Positions 18,005 to 26,497 of a DNA stretch of 64,000 bases are shown one piece after another (positions within the stretch are counted from its first letter, which is position 1; every line of letters begins with the position of its first letter). Origin of the DNA: JANQRA01 sp035550735 (GTDB lineage Bacteria; Actinomycetota; Acidimicrobiia; Spongiisociales; ZC4RG35); contig DASZOM010000042.1 of the NCBI GenBank assembly GCA_035550735.1, positions 1-64,000 of the forward strand, read 5' to 3'. The notes under the pieces were generated by a model. It was not told the DNA's origin, searched no databases, and saw nothing but the letters and a program-made list of their open reading frames with translations. The translations under genes were made by a program, and so were the position numbers.

Positions 18005-19471
18005 TCAGCGACGGCCGATGCCGCGCTCTTTGAGCTCCTTCAAGATGGCCTCGAGAGACGCGTCCACCGGCATCGGCGGCCGCTCTTCGGCTTCGGCGCC
18101 GAACTCCCTCTCGAACTCGCGTTGGCGCTTGGGACGGGCCTTCTTCTCCTCGGGCTCCGCCGCGCGTTCCTTGTAGTCGGGCAGGGCCTGCTTGATGGAG
18201 AGCGAGATCCTTCTCCGCTCGTCCTCCTTCTCGGTGATCTTCACCCTGACCTTCTGGCCGATCGACAGCTCGAGCTCGGGCGACTCCACCCGGTGGACCG
18301 CTATCTCCGAGACGTGGACCAGACCCTCGACCCCGTCGGAGACCGACACGAAGGCACCGAAGGGCACGGTCTTGGTCACGGTCCCTTCGACGACGTCGCC
18401 GACCTCGTTCTCGTTGGCGAACACGTCCCACGGATCCTCGGTCGTCTGTCGGATGGACAACGAGATCCGCTCCCGGTCTCGCTCCACCTCGAGCACCTTC
18501 ACCTTGACCTTGTCCCCCACCTTGACCAGCTCGCTGGGATGGTTGACGTGCTGCCAGGAGAGCTCGGAGACATGGACCAGACCATCCATCCCCCCGAGAT
18601 CGACGAAGGCGCCGAAGTTGACGACCGACGACACGGTGCCGTCACGGATCTCGCCCTCGTGCAGGTTGTCGAGGAACTCGGTTCGCTCCTCGGCCAGCGC
18701 CTCCTCGAGATGGGCACGCCGGGACAGGACGACGTTGTTGCGGGCCCGATCGAGCTCGATCACCTTGGCGGTGATGGTGTCGCCGATGAACGGCTCCAGG
18801 TCGCGCACCCGGCGCAGGTCGACCAGGGAGGCGGGGAGGAACCCGCGCAGGCCGATGTCGACGATCAGCCCTCCCTTGACCACCTCAATGACCGTCCCCT
18901 CGACGGTGCCGTCCTCCTCGGCCACCTTCTGGATCTGACCCCACGCCCGCTCGTACATCGCCCGCTTCTTGGAGAGGATGAGACGTCCCTCGTCGTCCTC
19001 CTTGTCGAGGACGACCGACTCGACACGGTCACCGACGGCGACGGTCTCCTCCGGGTCGATGTTGTTGCGGATGGAGAGCTCGCGGGTCGGGATGAAACCC
19101 TCGGACTTGTAACCGATGTCCACCAGGGCGCCCTCGGAATCGACGCTCACGATGGTCCCCTCGACGATGTCGCCCTCCCGGAACTCGAGGACCGTCGCCT
19201 CGATGGCCTTCTCGAAGTCGTCGCCGATGTCGTCGGGCAAGTCGCTCAGGTCGGGGGCGACCAGGGCTTCACGCTCCTGGTAACGGGGCTCTGCTCCGGC
19301 TCCGTTGTCGGTCGTGACCGCTTCGTCTGCTGCGGAGTCCGTCTCTTCGGTGGTGGGTGCCGTCTCGTCGGCGGGGGTGGCCGTATCTACCACGGCCGGG
19401 GTCTCGGGCGCCTCTGCCGTCTCCGCATCCTCGGGAGCGGTCGCGGGCGCGTTCTCTTGGGGGGTGGACAT
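18005..19471 (-). CDS. rpsA: 30S ribosomal protein S1
   Basis: Binds mRNA at the ribosome and helps translation initiation. It has 488 residues from the ATG at 19471; an in-frame GTG at 19501 would add ten. An Ala/Glu/Thr-rich acidic tail (about 60 residues) comes first, then four S1 OB-fold repeats. Each repeat has the G-x-V pattern, for example GDIVEGTIVSVD and GALVDIGYKSEG, then GTVSSVVNFGAFVDLGG and GTVTKTVPFGAFVSV. Four repeats rather than six is normal for Actinomycetota. The C-terminus is Lys/Arg/Glu-rich. An AGAGGT lies about 12 bases upstream of the ATG, a rather long spacing. Confidence 0.96.
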   Translation of the reverse strand: MSTPQENAPATAPEDAETAEAPETPAVVDTATPADETAPTTEETDSAADEAVTTDNGAGAEPRYQEREALVAPDLSDLPDDIGDDFEKAIEATVLEFREGDIVEGTIVSVDSEGALVDIGYKSEGFIPTRELSIRNNIDPEETVAVGDRVESVVLDKEDDEGRLILSKKRAMYERAWGQIQKVAEEDGTVEGTVIEVVKGGLIVDIGLRGFLPASLVDLRRVRDLEPFIGDTITAKVIELDRARNNVVLSRRAHLEEALAEERTEFLDNLHEGEIRDGTVSSVVNFGAFVDLGGMDGLVHVSELSWQHVNHPSELVKVGDKVKVKVLEVERDRERISLSIRQTTEDPWDVFANENEVGDVVEGTVTKTVPFGAFVSVSDGVEGLVHVSEIAVHRVESPELELSIGQKVRVKITEKEDERRRISLSIKQALPDYKERAAEPEEKKARPKRQREFEREFGAEAEERPPMPVDASLEAILKELKERGIGRR

Positions 19472-19712
19472 GTGTGAGTGGTTACCTCTTTGGGAAGACA
19501 CTGCCGACGCGACGGTCGACAGGATGCGAAGTCTACGCAGATGGCGGGGGTTTCTACAAGCCGCTTCGATGGCCGACCGACTTTGGCCGACCGGCGCCTG
19601 GGACTCCCGACGGGCCAGTTTCCCAGGGGTCTTACGTCGGTCCCAACCGGTCGGGCCATTCGTGGCTCGGCCAAACCGACGCCGGTCGGTCGGCGGCTGC
19701 AGCTTCGAGCCG
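19472..19712 (-). promoter_or_regulatory. rpsA promoter and structured leader
   Basis: The 241 bases between polA and rpsA are rich in CCGACCG-type repeats: direct copies of GGCCGACC at 19571-19578 and 19585-19592, and near-complementary segments at about 19668-19694. A perfect 7-bp inverted repeat CCTGGGA/TCCCAGG is at 19597-19603 and 19621-19627. A weak promoter candidate on the minus strand has a -35 at 19554-19559 (TTGTAG) and a -10 at 19530-19535 (TAGACT) with an 18-base spacer. Ribosomal-protein leaders are often autoregulatory; that is inference here. Confidence 0.4.
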
Positions 19713-22322
19713 CTAACCCTTCACCGAAGCCAGGTCGGGGCCCCAGGCGATGTCGACGACGAGTGGGACGTCCAGCCCGGTCACCCCCTCCATCGTCTCG
19801 ACCACCAGTTTCTCGGCGACCTCACGCTCGGAGTCGGGGACCTCCAGGATCAACTCGTCGTGCACCTGGAGCAGCAGGGCCGTGGCCAGGTTCTCGGATC
19901 GGAGCTCACGGTCGAGATCGATCATCGCCGCCTTGATGATGTCGGCGGCGGTCCCCTGGACCGGGGCGTTCAGCGCCATCCGCTCCCCCATCTGGCGGAT
20001 GCGGAAATTGTCCGACTTCAGTTCGGGCAGATAGCGCTTCCTGCCGAACAGAGTCGTGGTATAGCCCTGGTTGCGCGCCAGGGTCACCACCGAGGCCATG
20101 TAGTCGCGGACATGGTGGAACTGGGCGAAGTAGGCGTCGATGTGCTCTCTGGCCTCCTCCCTGCTGATGTCCAGCCGGTCGGCGAGCCCGAAAGCCTCCA
20201 TCCCGTACAACAGCCCGAAGTTGATCATCTTGGCGGTGCGTCTGTGGTTGGCGGTGACCTCGGCAGGGTCGAGCCCCCATACTCGTGAGGCGGTGGCGGT
20301 GTGGATGTCCATCCCGGAGCGGAACGCTTCGATGAGGAACGGATCGCCACTCATGTGGGCGAGCACTCTCAGCTCGATCTGGGAGTAGTCGGCGACGAGG
20401 AACTCACTCCCCTCACCGGCGACGAAGGCGCGGCGAATGGTCCGTCCGGACTCCGATCGGATCGGGATGTTCTGCAGGTTCGGGCTGTCCGAGGACAGCC
20501 GGCCGGTGGTGGCGGCCATCTGGTTGAAGCGGGTGCGGATGCGCCCGTCCCCGTCGATCAGCGGGAGATACCCGTCGACATATGTGGAGCGCAGCTTCTC
20601 CAACTCGCGGAACTCGAGCAGGGCCGTCACCAGCGGATGATCCAGCTTGGTGAGCACCGAGGCGTCTGTTGACGGCTTGCCGGTCGACGTCTTCTTCAGG
20701 ATGGGCAGGCCGAGCTGGTCGAAGAGGATCGAGCGGAGCTGATCGGTGGAGTTGACGTTGAACGGCTCCCCGGCGAGCTCGTGGAGCCGTTTCTCCAGGG
20801 CGGCGAGCCTGACCCGGAGGTCGTCGCCCATCTCCTCGAGATAGGCCCGGTCGACGCCGATCCCGGCGTGCTCCATGCGGGCGAGGACGGGCACCAGCGG
20901 GAGCTCGTAACGACTGAACAGGTCGAGCTCCTCACGCTGCTCCAGCTCATGACGCAGCACTTCGGCCAGCCGTCTGGCGGCCTCCACACGACGTCCCTCC
21001 AGCTCGACGTCGGGGCCCTCGTCGAAGGGGAGCATCCCATCTCCCGCCTCGGTGTCCGGCGAGACCAGCTCGACACCGAGCACGCGCTCTGCGATCTCCT
21101 CGAGGCCGTAGGTTCGCTGGCTCGGGTTGATGATGTATGAGGCGAGGGCGGTGTCCATGTCCGGGTTGGTCAGGTCGTAGCCCATCTCGAGCAATCGGCG
21201 GGCCAGCTCCTTGAGGTCGTGACCGGTGACCGCTATCGAGCCGTCGCCCACCCGCTCGAGGATCGGCCCGGCAGCCTCGAAAGGCACCACCGCCGCCCGC
21301 CCCTCGCCGGTGGACACTGCGATGCCATAGGGCTCGAAGGGACCGTTCACCACGGTTATGACGAGACGGTTGGCGCGGGCGATCTCGCCAACTCGCTCCG
21401 GGGTGGTGATCAGCTCGGCCTCGACCTCGAGGAGCTCGGTGGCTCCGCCGGTCGAGGGCAGCGCCTCCTCGAGGTCAGACCACATGGTGTGGAACTCGAG
21501 ACTGTCGAATAGGTCTTTGACCGTGTTCTTGTCCCACTCCCTGGTGGCGAACCGGTCTATGGATTCCCCGACGTCGAGATCCTCGACCAGCGCCATCAGC
21601 TCCCGGTTGAGGAACACCTGCTCACGCCATTGCGACAGGTTGTCCCTGAGCCTCGGCGTCTGCTCGGCGATCGACCGGTAGACACCGTCGATGTCGCCGT
21701 AGTCGGCGATGAGCCGGGAAGCGGTCTTCTCCCCCACTCCGGGGACACCGGGGAGGTTGTCGGAGGTGTCGCCACGCAGGGCGGCGTACTCGACGTACTG
21801 GGCGGGGGCTATCCCGTACTTCTCCTCGACCCAGGCCTGGTCGGCGAGGACGGTGTCGCTGATCCCCCTTCGCGTATAGAGAACCTTGACGTCATCGGCG
21901 ACGAGTTGAAACGCGTCCCGGTCACCGGTGACGATGAGCACCTCCCAGCCGTCGGCGACCGCGCGCCTGGTGAGGCTGGCGATGATGTCGTCGGCCTCGT
22001 AGCCCTCTTGGCGAAGCTGGACGATGTTGAGCGCGTTGAGGACCTCGTCTATCAGCGGGAGCTGGCTGCGGAAATGGTCGGGTGCCTTGTTCCGGTTCGC
22101 CTTGTATTCGGGATAGGACTCGGTCCGGAAGGTCTCCCGGGAGACATCCCAGGCCACGGCCACGCCCTCGGGATGGTGATCCTTGATGAGCCGGATCAGC
22201 ATCCTGGTGAACCCGAAGACCGCATTGGTCACCTGGCCGGACTTCGTCGCCAGGTCCTCGGGAAGGGCGTAGAAGGCCCGGTAGGCGATCGAATTGCCGT
22301 CGATGAGGGCGAGTCTCGGCAC
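19713..22322 (-). CDS. polA: DNA polymerase I
   Basis: Repair and Okazaki-fragment polymerase; 869 residues, start GTG at 22322. The 5'-nuclease domain (about 1-290) keeps its metal ligands, for example ALIDGNS, YEADDIIA and VTGDRDAFQLV. The middle 3'-5' exonuclease-like domain (about 300-470) lacks the DTE signature; the place reads VITVVNGPFEP, so proofreading is almost surely lost, as in mycobacterial and Taq enzymes. The polymerase domain shows motif A VADYSQIELR, motif B RRTAKMINFGLLYG and motif C VHDELILEVP. Confidence 0.98.
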   Translation of the reverse strand: MPRLALIDGNSIAYRAFYALPEDLATKSGQVTNAVFGFTRMLIRLIKDHHPEGVAVAWDVSRETFRTESYPEYKANRNKAPDHFRSQLPLIDEVLNALNIVQLRQEGYEADDIIASLTRRAVADGWEVLIVTGDRDAFQLVADDVKVLYTRRGISDTVLADQAWVEEKYGIAPAQYVEYAALRGDTSDNLPGVPGVGEKTASRLIADYGDIDGVYRSIAEQTPRLRDNLSQWREQVFLNRELMALVEDLDVGESIDRFATREWDKNTVKDLFDSLEFHTMWSDLEEALPSTGGATELLEVEAELITTPERVGEIARANRLVITVVNGPFEPYGIAVSTGEGRAAVVPFEAAGPILERVGDGSIAVTGHDLKELARRLLEMGYDLTNPDMDTALASYIINPSQRTYGLEEIAERVLGVELVSPDTEAGDGMLPFDEGPDVELEGRRVEAARRLAEVLRHELEQREELDLFSRYELPLVPVLARMEHAGIGVDRAYLEEMGDDLRVRLAALEKRLHELAGEPFNVNSTDQLRSILFDQLGLPILKKTSTGKPSTDASVLTKLDHPLVTALLEFRELEKLRSTYVDGYLPLIDGDGRIRTRFNQMAATTGRLSSDSPNLQNIPIRSESGRTIRRAFVAGEGSEFLVADYSQIELRVLAHMSGDPFLIEAFRSGMDIHTATASRVWGLDPAEVTANHRRTAKMINFGLLYGMEAFGLADRLDISREEAREHIDAYFAQFHHVRDYMASVVTLARNQGYTTTLFGRKRYLPELKSDNFRIRQMGERMALNAPVQGTAADIIKAAMIDLDRELRSENLATALLLQVHDELILEVPDSEREVAEKLVVETMEGVTGLDVPLVVDIAWGPDLASVKG

Positions 22323-22354
22323 GTGGTCGACGGTAGTAGCGGCCTGGGACAGAC

Positions 22355-22630
22355 TCAGTCCTGAGTCGTGCCCAGCAAATGGTCGCGTTTGGCGACCAGA
22401 CGTGCCCTTTTCGCCTCCAGGCCGGCGAGTGTCTTCTCGAACCGTCTCACGTCGGCCGCAGTCAGCCCCGCCTCCTCCCGGTCGATGTAGTTCCCCACCG
22501 CCGCGTCACGTCTTGCGTCCTCGTCGATCGATCGGTGGAAGCCGAGCTCGGCGGCAACCTGCTCCGCCTCTGCGGTCAGGGCGGCGATGCGGTCGTTGAG
22601 ACGAAACAGCCTGCGATGGACCCGCTTCAA
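22355..22630 (-). CDS. Small helical protein of unknown function
   Basis: About 91 residues, strongly charged and predicted all-helical, with heptad-like Leu/Ala spacing (RLNDRIAALTAEAEQVAAEL and LAGLEAKRARLVAKRDHLL), suggesting a coiled coil. I do not recognise a family. The frame stays open upstream to 23227, but the upstream part is antisense to the HTH/LAGLIDADG gene. The likely start is the TTG at 22630 or a nearby codon; no Shine-Dalgarno decides it (a GAGGAGG is about 25 bases away). It ends 32 bases before the polA start codon on the same strand and may be co-transcribed with polA. Confidence 0.55.
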   Translation of the reverse strand: MKRVHRRLFRLNDRIAALTAEAEQVAAELGFHRSIDEDARRDAAVGNYIDREEAGLTAADVRRFEKTLAGLEAKRARLVAKRDHLLGTTQD

Positions 22631-22693
22631 GAGAAGCCCAGGGTATCGCCCGACCTCCTCGATCCTGTCCCCGTCTCTCCATAGCGTCGCGAT

Positions 22694-23461
22694 ATGAGGT
22701 CCGAAGGGGAATACCAGGCGGCATTGGAGTTGATCCAGGCCGGCGTCAACGACTCTGAGATCGGAAGACGGCTCGACATCCCTCGGGGGACGATCCGGGA
22801 CTGGCGAGTCGGGCTGTTGGCGGGCACGGGTGGAAGGAAGGGTCGACGGAACGGAACCTGCTTCCGATGCAATCACGGTTGGGTCGACGAAGAGGCGTAT
22901 GCCTATCTGTTGGGCGTCTACCTCGGCGACGGGTGTCTCTCGTCCTTTCCGCGCGGTGTCTATGCCCTCCGCATCACATGCGACCTCAAGTATCCAGAGA
23001 TCATCAACGAGATCGCCACTCACATCGTCGTGGTGCGGGGAGTCGACAAGGTCGGGTTCGCTCTCCAGGAAGGTTGCGTGGACGTCGGCGCCTATTGGAA
23101 GCATTGGCCATGTTTGTTCCCGCAACATGGTCCCGGTCGCAAGCATGAGCGCCGTATCTGGCTCGAGCCATGGCAACGACTGATCGTGACCGCCCACCCC
23201 AAGGCCCTCATCCGGGGTCTGATCCATTCAGACGGCAACCGGCATATCAATCCCATAACTCGCCATTTCGACTCCGGAACCAAGCACTACAGCTACCCGC
23301 GTTACATGTTCAAGAACGCATCCAAAGACATTCTGAGGATCTTCACGGATGCCCTCGACCTGATTGGGATCCACTGGACACGGCCCTACGACCGAGTCGT
23401 CTCGATTGCGCGCCGCGGCGATGTCGCCTTCCTCGACAGCTTCGTTGGTCCGAAGAGGTGA
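22694..23461 (+). CDS. HTH plus LAGLIDADG-type homing-endonuclease-like protein
   Basis: A 255-residue freestanding protein. Residues 5-40 form a resolvase-like helix-turn-helix (SEIGRRLDIPRGTIRDWR), followed by a CFRCN knuckle at 56-60. A first LAGLIDADG-type helix is at 70-80 (AYLLGVYLGDG) and a second at 172-181 (LIRGLIHSDG), each ending in the acidic residue expected to bind the catalytic metal. Between them lie HWPCLFPQHGPGRKHER and basic DNA-contact stretches. It is not embedded in a host gene, so it is neither an intein nor an intron protein. Its stop is 20 bases upstream of tRNA-Leu. Similar proteins are, to my knowledge, frequent and uncharacterised in Actinomycetota. Confidence 0.8.
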   Translation: MRSEGEYQAALELIQAGVNDSEIGRRLDIPRGTIRDWRVGLLAGTGGRKGRRNGTCFRCNHGWVDEEAYAYLLGVYLGDGCLSSFPRGVYALRITCDLKYPEIINEIATHIVVVRGVDKVGFALQEGCVDVGAYWKHWPCLFPQHGPGRKHERRIWLEPWQRLIVTAHPKALIRGLIHSDGNRHINPITRHFDSGTKHYSYPRYMFKNASKDILRIFTDALDLIGIHWTRPYDRVVSIARRGDVAFLDSFVGPKR

Positions 23462-23471
23462 CCGGTAGAAT
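23443..23471 (+). promoter_or_regulatory. Candidate promoter of tRNA-Leu
   Basis: A good -10 hexamer, TAGAAT, is at 23466-23471, which would start the transcript a few bases before the mature tRNA end at 23482. The -35 is weak: CGTTGG at 23443-23448 (17-base spacer) or TTGGTC at 23445-23450 (15 bases). It lies inside and just after the 3' end of the endonuclease-like gene. Confidence 0.4.
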
Positions 23472-23481
23472 CGATGTCTTA

Positions 23482-23565
23482 GCCGGAGTGGAGAAATCGG
23501 CAGACTCGCGGCACTCAAAATGCCGTGCCTGGAAAGGCGTGTGGGTTCGAGTCCCACCTCCGGCA
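23482..23565 (+). tRNA. tRNA-Leu (anticodon CAA)
   Basis: An 84-base class II tRNA. The acceptor stem GCCGGAG pairs with CTCCGGC at 23558-23564, and the discriminator is A. The anticodon loop CTCAAAA in a five-pair stem gives anticodon CAA, reading UUG leucine codons. A long variable arm (GCCTGGAAAGGC) and a T-arm with GGGTTCGAGTCCC are present. The 3' CCA is not fully encoded (ACCG). The histidine kinase gene ends 5 bases away on the other strand. Confidence 0.97.
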
Positions 23566-23570
23566 CCGTT

Positions 23571-24977
23571 TCAGTCTCGTCGCTGGGGCATGAGCCGCAC
23601 CGTGATCGTGGTCCCCCGACCCGGTGTCGACTCCGCGGCGACGGTTCCGCCCATCCGCTCCACCAGACCCTTGACGATGGAGAGCCCGAGACCGCTCCCC
23701 TCGGCGCGCACCGAGCGTTGTCTGCCCACGTAATGACGATCGAAGACATTGGGGAGGTCTTCGGGAGCTATGCCCGAGCCGGAGTCGGCCACTGCGATGA
23801 CCACGTCGTCGCCCTCCTCGCCGACGGTCACCGACACGCTCCCGGCTTCGGGGGTGTGTCGGAGGGCGTTCTCGACGAGGTTCTGGGCGATCTGGGCGAG
23901 ACGATCCGGATCGGTGTCGAGGATGACTCCGGGAGAGGCGGTCACATCCAGCCGGACCCCGATCTCGTCCGCCCGACGGCGGAATCCCTCCACCACCTCG
24001 GTCACGTGGGCACCGACGTCCACGGTCTCGATCCGAAGCCCGAACTCCGCTTGCTCGAGCCGGGCGAGAAGTGACAGATCTTCGATGAGCCTTCCCAGCT
24101 GCCGAGTCTGTGTGCCCAGCACCTGGCCGATGCGGGCCAGCTCCGACGTCTCCACGTCTCCGGACTCCAATGCCTCGGCGTAGCCGCCGATGGTGGTCAA
24201 CGGCGTGCGCAGATCATGACCGACACCGATGATGAACTCCCGCTCACGTTCCCGCGTGGCTGCCAACTCCTCTGCCATCTCGTTGAATGCGCTCCCCACC
24301 GCGTCGAGGTCGGGGTCGCCGAGCTCCGGCACCCTGGCGGTCATGTCTCCCCCGGCCAGGCGACGGGAGGCTGCCGCCATTGGCTGGAGCCGATCGGCCA
24401 GCTGGCCGCTGAGAACACGAGCTCCGAGTGCGGCGAGAGCCAGGATCCCGATGAACAGCAACACCAGACCCCTGCCCTGATCGCCGAGACGGACGATGGG
24501 GGCGTCCCGCGCCAGGGCCACCACGACGGTGACCTCGGTTCCCCTGACCTCGACGACATCCCGGGCGATTGCGACCAGCTCTCCGCTTCTGGAGGTCGTC
24601 CGTCTCCCACCCAGGTCGATCAGGTCCCCAGGCAGGTCGATCCGTTGGAAGATGGGGGCATTGGCCCGCAGCTCGCCCGAGGGACCCACCACACCGAAAC
24701 CGATCTCGGACCCCCCGGCGGTGCGTCTGATCCGGTTGAACAGTGGCGACAGCCGGTTCCCTTCGAGCACTCTCAGAAGATCCACCACAGGTCCTGGTCG
24801 GCCCGATTCGAGGAGTGCGTCCTCGACGATGGCCAGCGCCTCGTCGGCGGAGACCTGCAGCTCTCGATACGTTGCGTCCACCGCCGCCCGATGAGAGGCG
24901 AAGACTGATGCGGCCAGCACCACCATACCGGTGACCGTGGCCACCCCGGCGATGGTCCAGAAGAGACGACGTCGCAC
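23571..24977 (-). CDS. Sensor histidine kinase, EnvZ/PhoR type
   Basis: Membrane kinase of 468 residues. A first membrane helix is at about 5-27, an outside sensor domain at 28-168, a second helix at 169-188, a HAMP linker at 190-242, HisKA with His254 in GVGHDLRTPL, and an HATPase domain with NLVENALRHT, DSGSGIAP and GSGLGLSIVKG. I start at the GTG at 24977, two bases after the regulator's stop; a longer frame to 25103 lies wholly inside the regulator gene. The stop abuts tRNA-Leu on the other strand. The signal is unknown. Confidence 0.93.
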   Translation of the reverse strand: MRRRLFWTIAGVATVTGMVVLAASVFASHRAAVDATYRELQVSADEALAIVEDALLESGRPGPVVDLLRVLEGNRLSPLFNRIRRTAGGSEIGFGVVGPSGELRANAPIFQRIDLPGDLIDLGGRRTTSRSGELVAIARDVVEVRGTEVTVVVALARDAPIVRLGDQGRGLVLLFIGILALAALGARVLSGQLADRLQPMAAASRRLAGGDMTARVPELGDPDLDAVGSAFNEMAEELAATREREREFIIGVGHDLRTPLTTIGGYAEALESGDVETSELARIGQVLGTQTRQLGRLIEDLSLLARLEQAEFGLRIETVDVGAHVTEVVEGFRRRADEIGVRLDVTASPGVILDTDPDRLAQIAQNLVENALRHTPEAGSVSVTVGEEGDDVVIAVADSGSGIAPEDLPNVFDRHYVGRQRSVRAEGSGLGLSIVKGLVERMGGTVAAESTPGRGTTITVRLMPQRRD

Positions 24978-24979
24978 GG

Positions 24980-25657
24980 TCAGTCGCCCAACCGGTAGCC
25001 GACGCCCCACACCGTCTCGATGGGGATTCCATCCAGCTTCTTGCGAAGCTGGCGGATGTGGACGTCGACGGTGCGGGTCTCCCCGAAGTACTCGTAACCC
25101 CACACCGCCTCGAGGATCTGCGCCCGGCTCAAGGCGAGCCCTGCGTTCTCAGCGAGATACCAGAGCAGATCGAACTCCCGGGCGGTCGGATGGACGATCG
25201 CTCCCGAGGGCGTCTCCACCTGTCGTCTCCCACCGTCGATCCCGAAGCTTTCCACCTCGATGACGCGGGGACGGGACGGAGGCTCCTCGGAGCGGCGCAG
25301 GACCGCCTTGACCCTGGCCAGCAGCTCCCGAGGTGAGAACGGCTTGGTGACATAGTCGTCGGCGCCCATCTCCAGGCCGAGCACCTTGTCCACCTCGCTG
25401 TCCCTGGCCGTGAGCATGATGATCGGAGTCCTGGCGATCTCCCGGATCCGCCGACACGTCTCCACGCCGTCGACGCCGGGGAGGTTGAGGTCGAGGAGGA
25501 TCGCCGACACCGGGCGAAGACGCAGCCGTTCCACCGCCTCCTCTCCGGTGAGCGCGTGGAGGAAGCGGTATCCGTCCCTCTCGAAGAAGGAGCGGAGCAT
25601 GTCGGCGATGGCGTCGTCGTCCTCGACGAGGAGAACCGAGCGCGTTTGGGCGGCCAC
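24980..25657 (-). CDS. Response regulator, OmpR/PhoB family
   Basis: A 225-residue regulator starting at GTG 25657. The receiver has acidic residues EDDD at 12-15, phospho-acceptor Asp56 in ILLDLNLPG, and YVTKPF near residue 105. The C-terminal winged helix includes REFDLLWYLAENAG and RTVDVHIRQLRKKL, which bind tandem DNA repeats in this family. It forms an operon with the kinase directly downstream. No target can be named from the sequence. Confidence 0.95.
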   Translation of the reverse strand: MAAQTRSVLLVEDDDAIADMLRSFFERDGYRFLHALTGEEAVERLRLRPVSAILLDLNLPGVDGVETCRRIREIARTPIIMLTARDSEVDKVLGLEMGADDYVTKPFSPRELLARVKAVLRRSEEPPSRPRVIEVESFGIDGGRRQVETPSGAIVHPTAREFDLLWYLAENAGLALSRAQILEAVWGYEYFGETRTVDVHIRQLRKKLDGIPIETVWGVGYRLGD

Positions 25658-25681
25658 GCTCCTAAGTCTGATCCGACGGTG

Positions 25682-26497
25682 TCAAGAAACTGTGAACTGC
25701 GGGTTCGATCGAATCGGCAGCTCCCTGACGATCGCCCTCCTCCCACCCACATCCACGGAGTCGCCCACCGAGACGGTCCGTTTCAGCATCGCCAGGCCGG
25801 CTCCCTCGGTCGCCGACGTGACCATCCCCACTTCGACCCCTTCCACGCTGACGACGTCTCCAGCCGCGATGGGCCCGTCAGTCTCGAGCAACCTGAGGCT
25901 GCGGGGCGGGTTGGCGCCGCGGCTGTCCATCCTCGCCACCAGCTCCTGACCCAGGAAGCACCCCTTCTCGAAATCGACGCTGACGGTCACCAGGCCCGAC
26001 TCGTGTGGGATCGTGTCCCCGTCCACATCCACCCCCCACCGGGGCTCGCCGGAGAGGATCCGGAGACGTTCGTACTCGTCGAGCAAGCCTTCGTCGAGGT
26101 CGGGCCGGTCACCCACGACGAGGTGACGGTTCATCGCCGCCCAGGACACGTCGTACCCCTCCCACGGCCCCATCACGATCCAGACCCCACCGGGCTCAGG
26201 CTCGATCTCCACGTCCACGCGGATGCGATAGCGCCCCAGAGCCTCGGCCAGCTCGGCGCCACGCCCGCTGTCGGTGAGAAGGCCGAGACGATCGTCTTCG
26301 CGGAGCACCCAGAGCAGGAATCGCAGCTTGCCCTGCGGCTCGAGCAGGAACGACCTCCTGGTCTCGCCGATGGCCATGTCCTCGAGCTCCTGGCTGATCA
26401 GGTCGTCGAGAAAGCGGAGAGCGTCGGCCCCGTGGAACCAGACCAGGTCGGGTCGCTCCGGGGCGATCCAATCTCGGTCAGACGTCGGCGAGGTCAC
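25682..26497 (-). CDS. ygfZ: YgfZ-type tRNA/Fe-S folate-binding protein
   Basis: Member of the GcvT/YgfZ fold that helps repair or mature some Fe-S enzymes; 271 residues from the GTG at 26497. The diagnostic motif KGCFLGQE (K-G-C-x-x-G-Q-E) is intact near residue 195, and an N-terminal RFLDDLISQE segment matches the folate-binding half. The start overlaps the end of ccdA by 20 bases; a longer frame to 26554 would overlap even more. A following response-regulator gene lies 24 bases downstream. Confidence 0.9.
   Translation of the reverse strand: MTSPTSDRDWIAPERPDLVWFHGADALRFLDDLISQELEDMAIGETRRSFLLEPQGKLRFLLWVLREDDRLGLLTDSGRGAELAEALGRYRIRVDVEIEPEPGGVWIVMGPWEGYDVSWAAMNRHLVVGDRPDLDEGLLDEYERLRILSGEPRWGVDVDGDTIPHESGLVTVSVDFEKGCFLGQELVARMDSRGANPPRSLRLLETDGPIAAGDVVSVEGVEVGMVTSATEGAGLAMLKRTVSVGDSVDVGGRRAIVRELPIRSNPQFTVS

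Noticed and set aside
18122..19477. 451-residue open frame antisense to rpsA
   Set aside because: It mirrors rpsA codon bias; the predicted product is Asp/Leu/Val-rich without motifs, a common GC-rich shadow.
22355..23227. Full 290-residue minus-strand frame
   Set aside because: Only the last 90 residues look like protein; the rest is antisense to the better supported HTH/LAGLIDADG gene.
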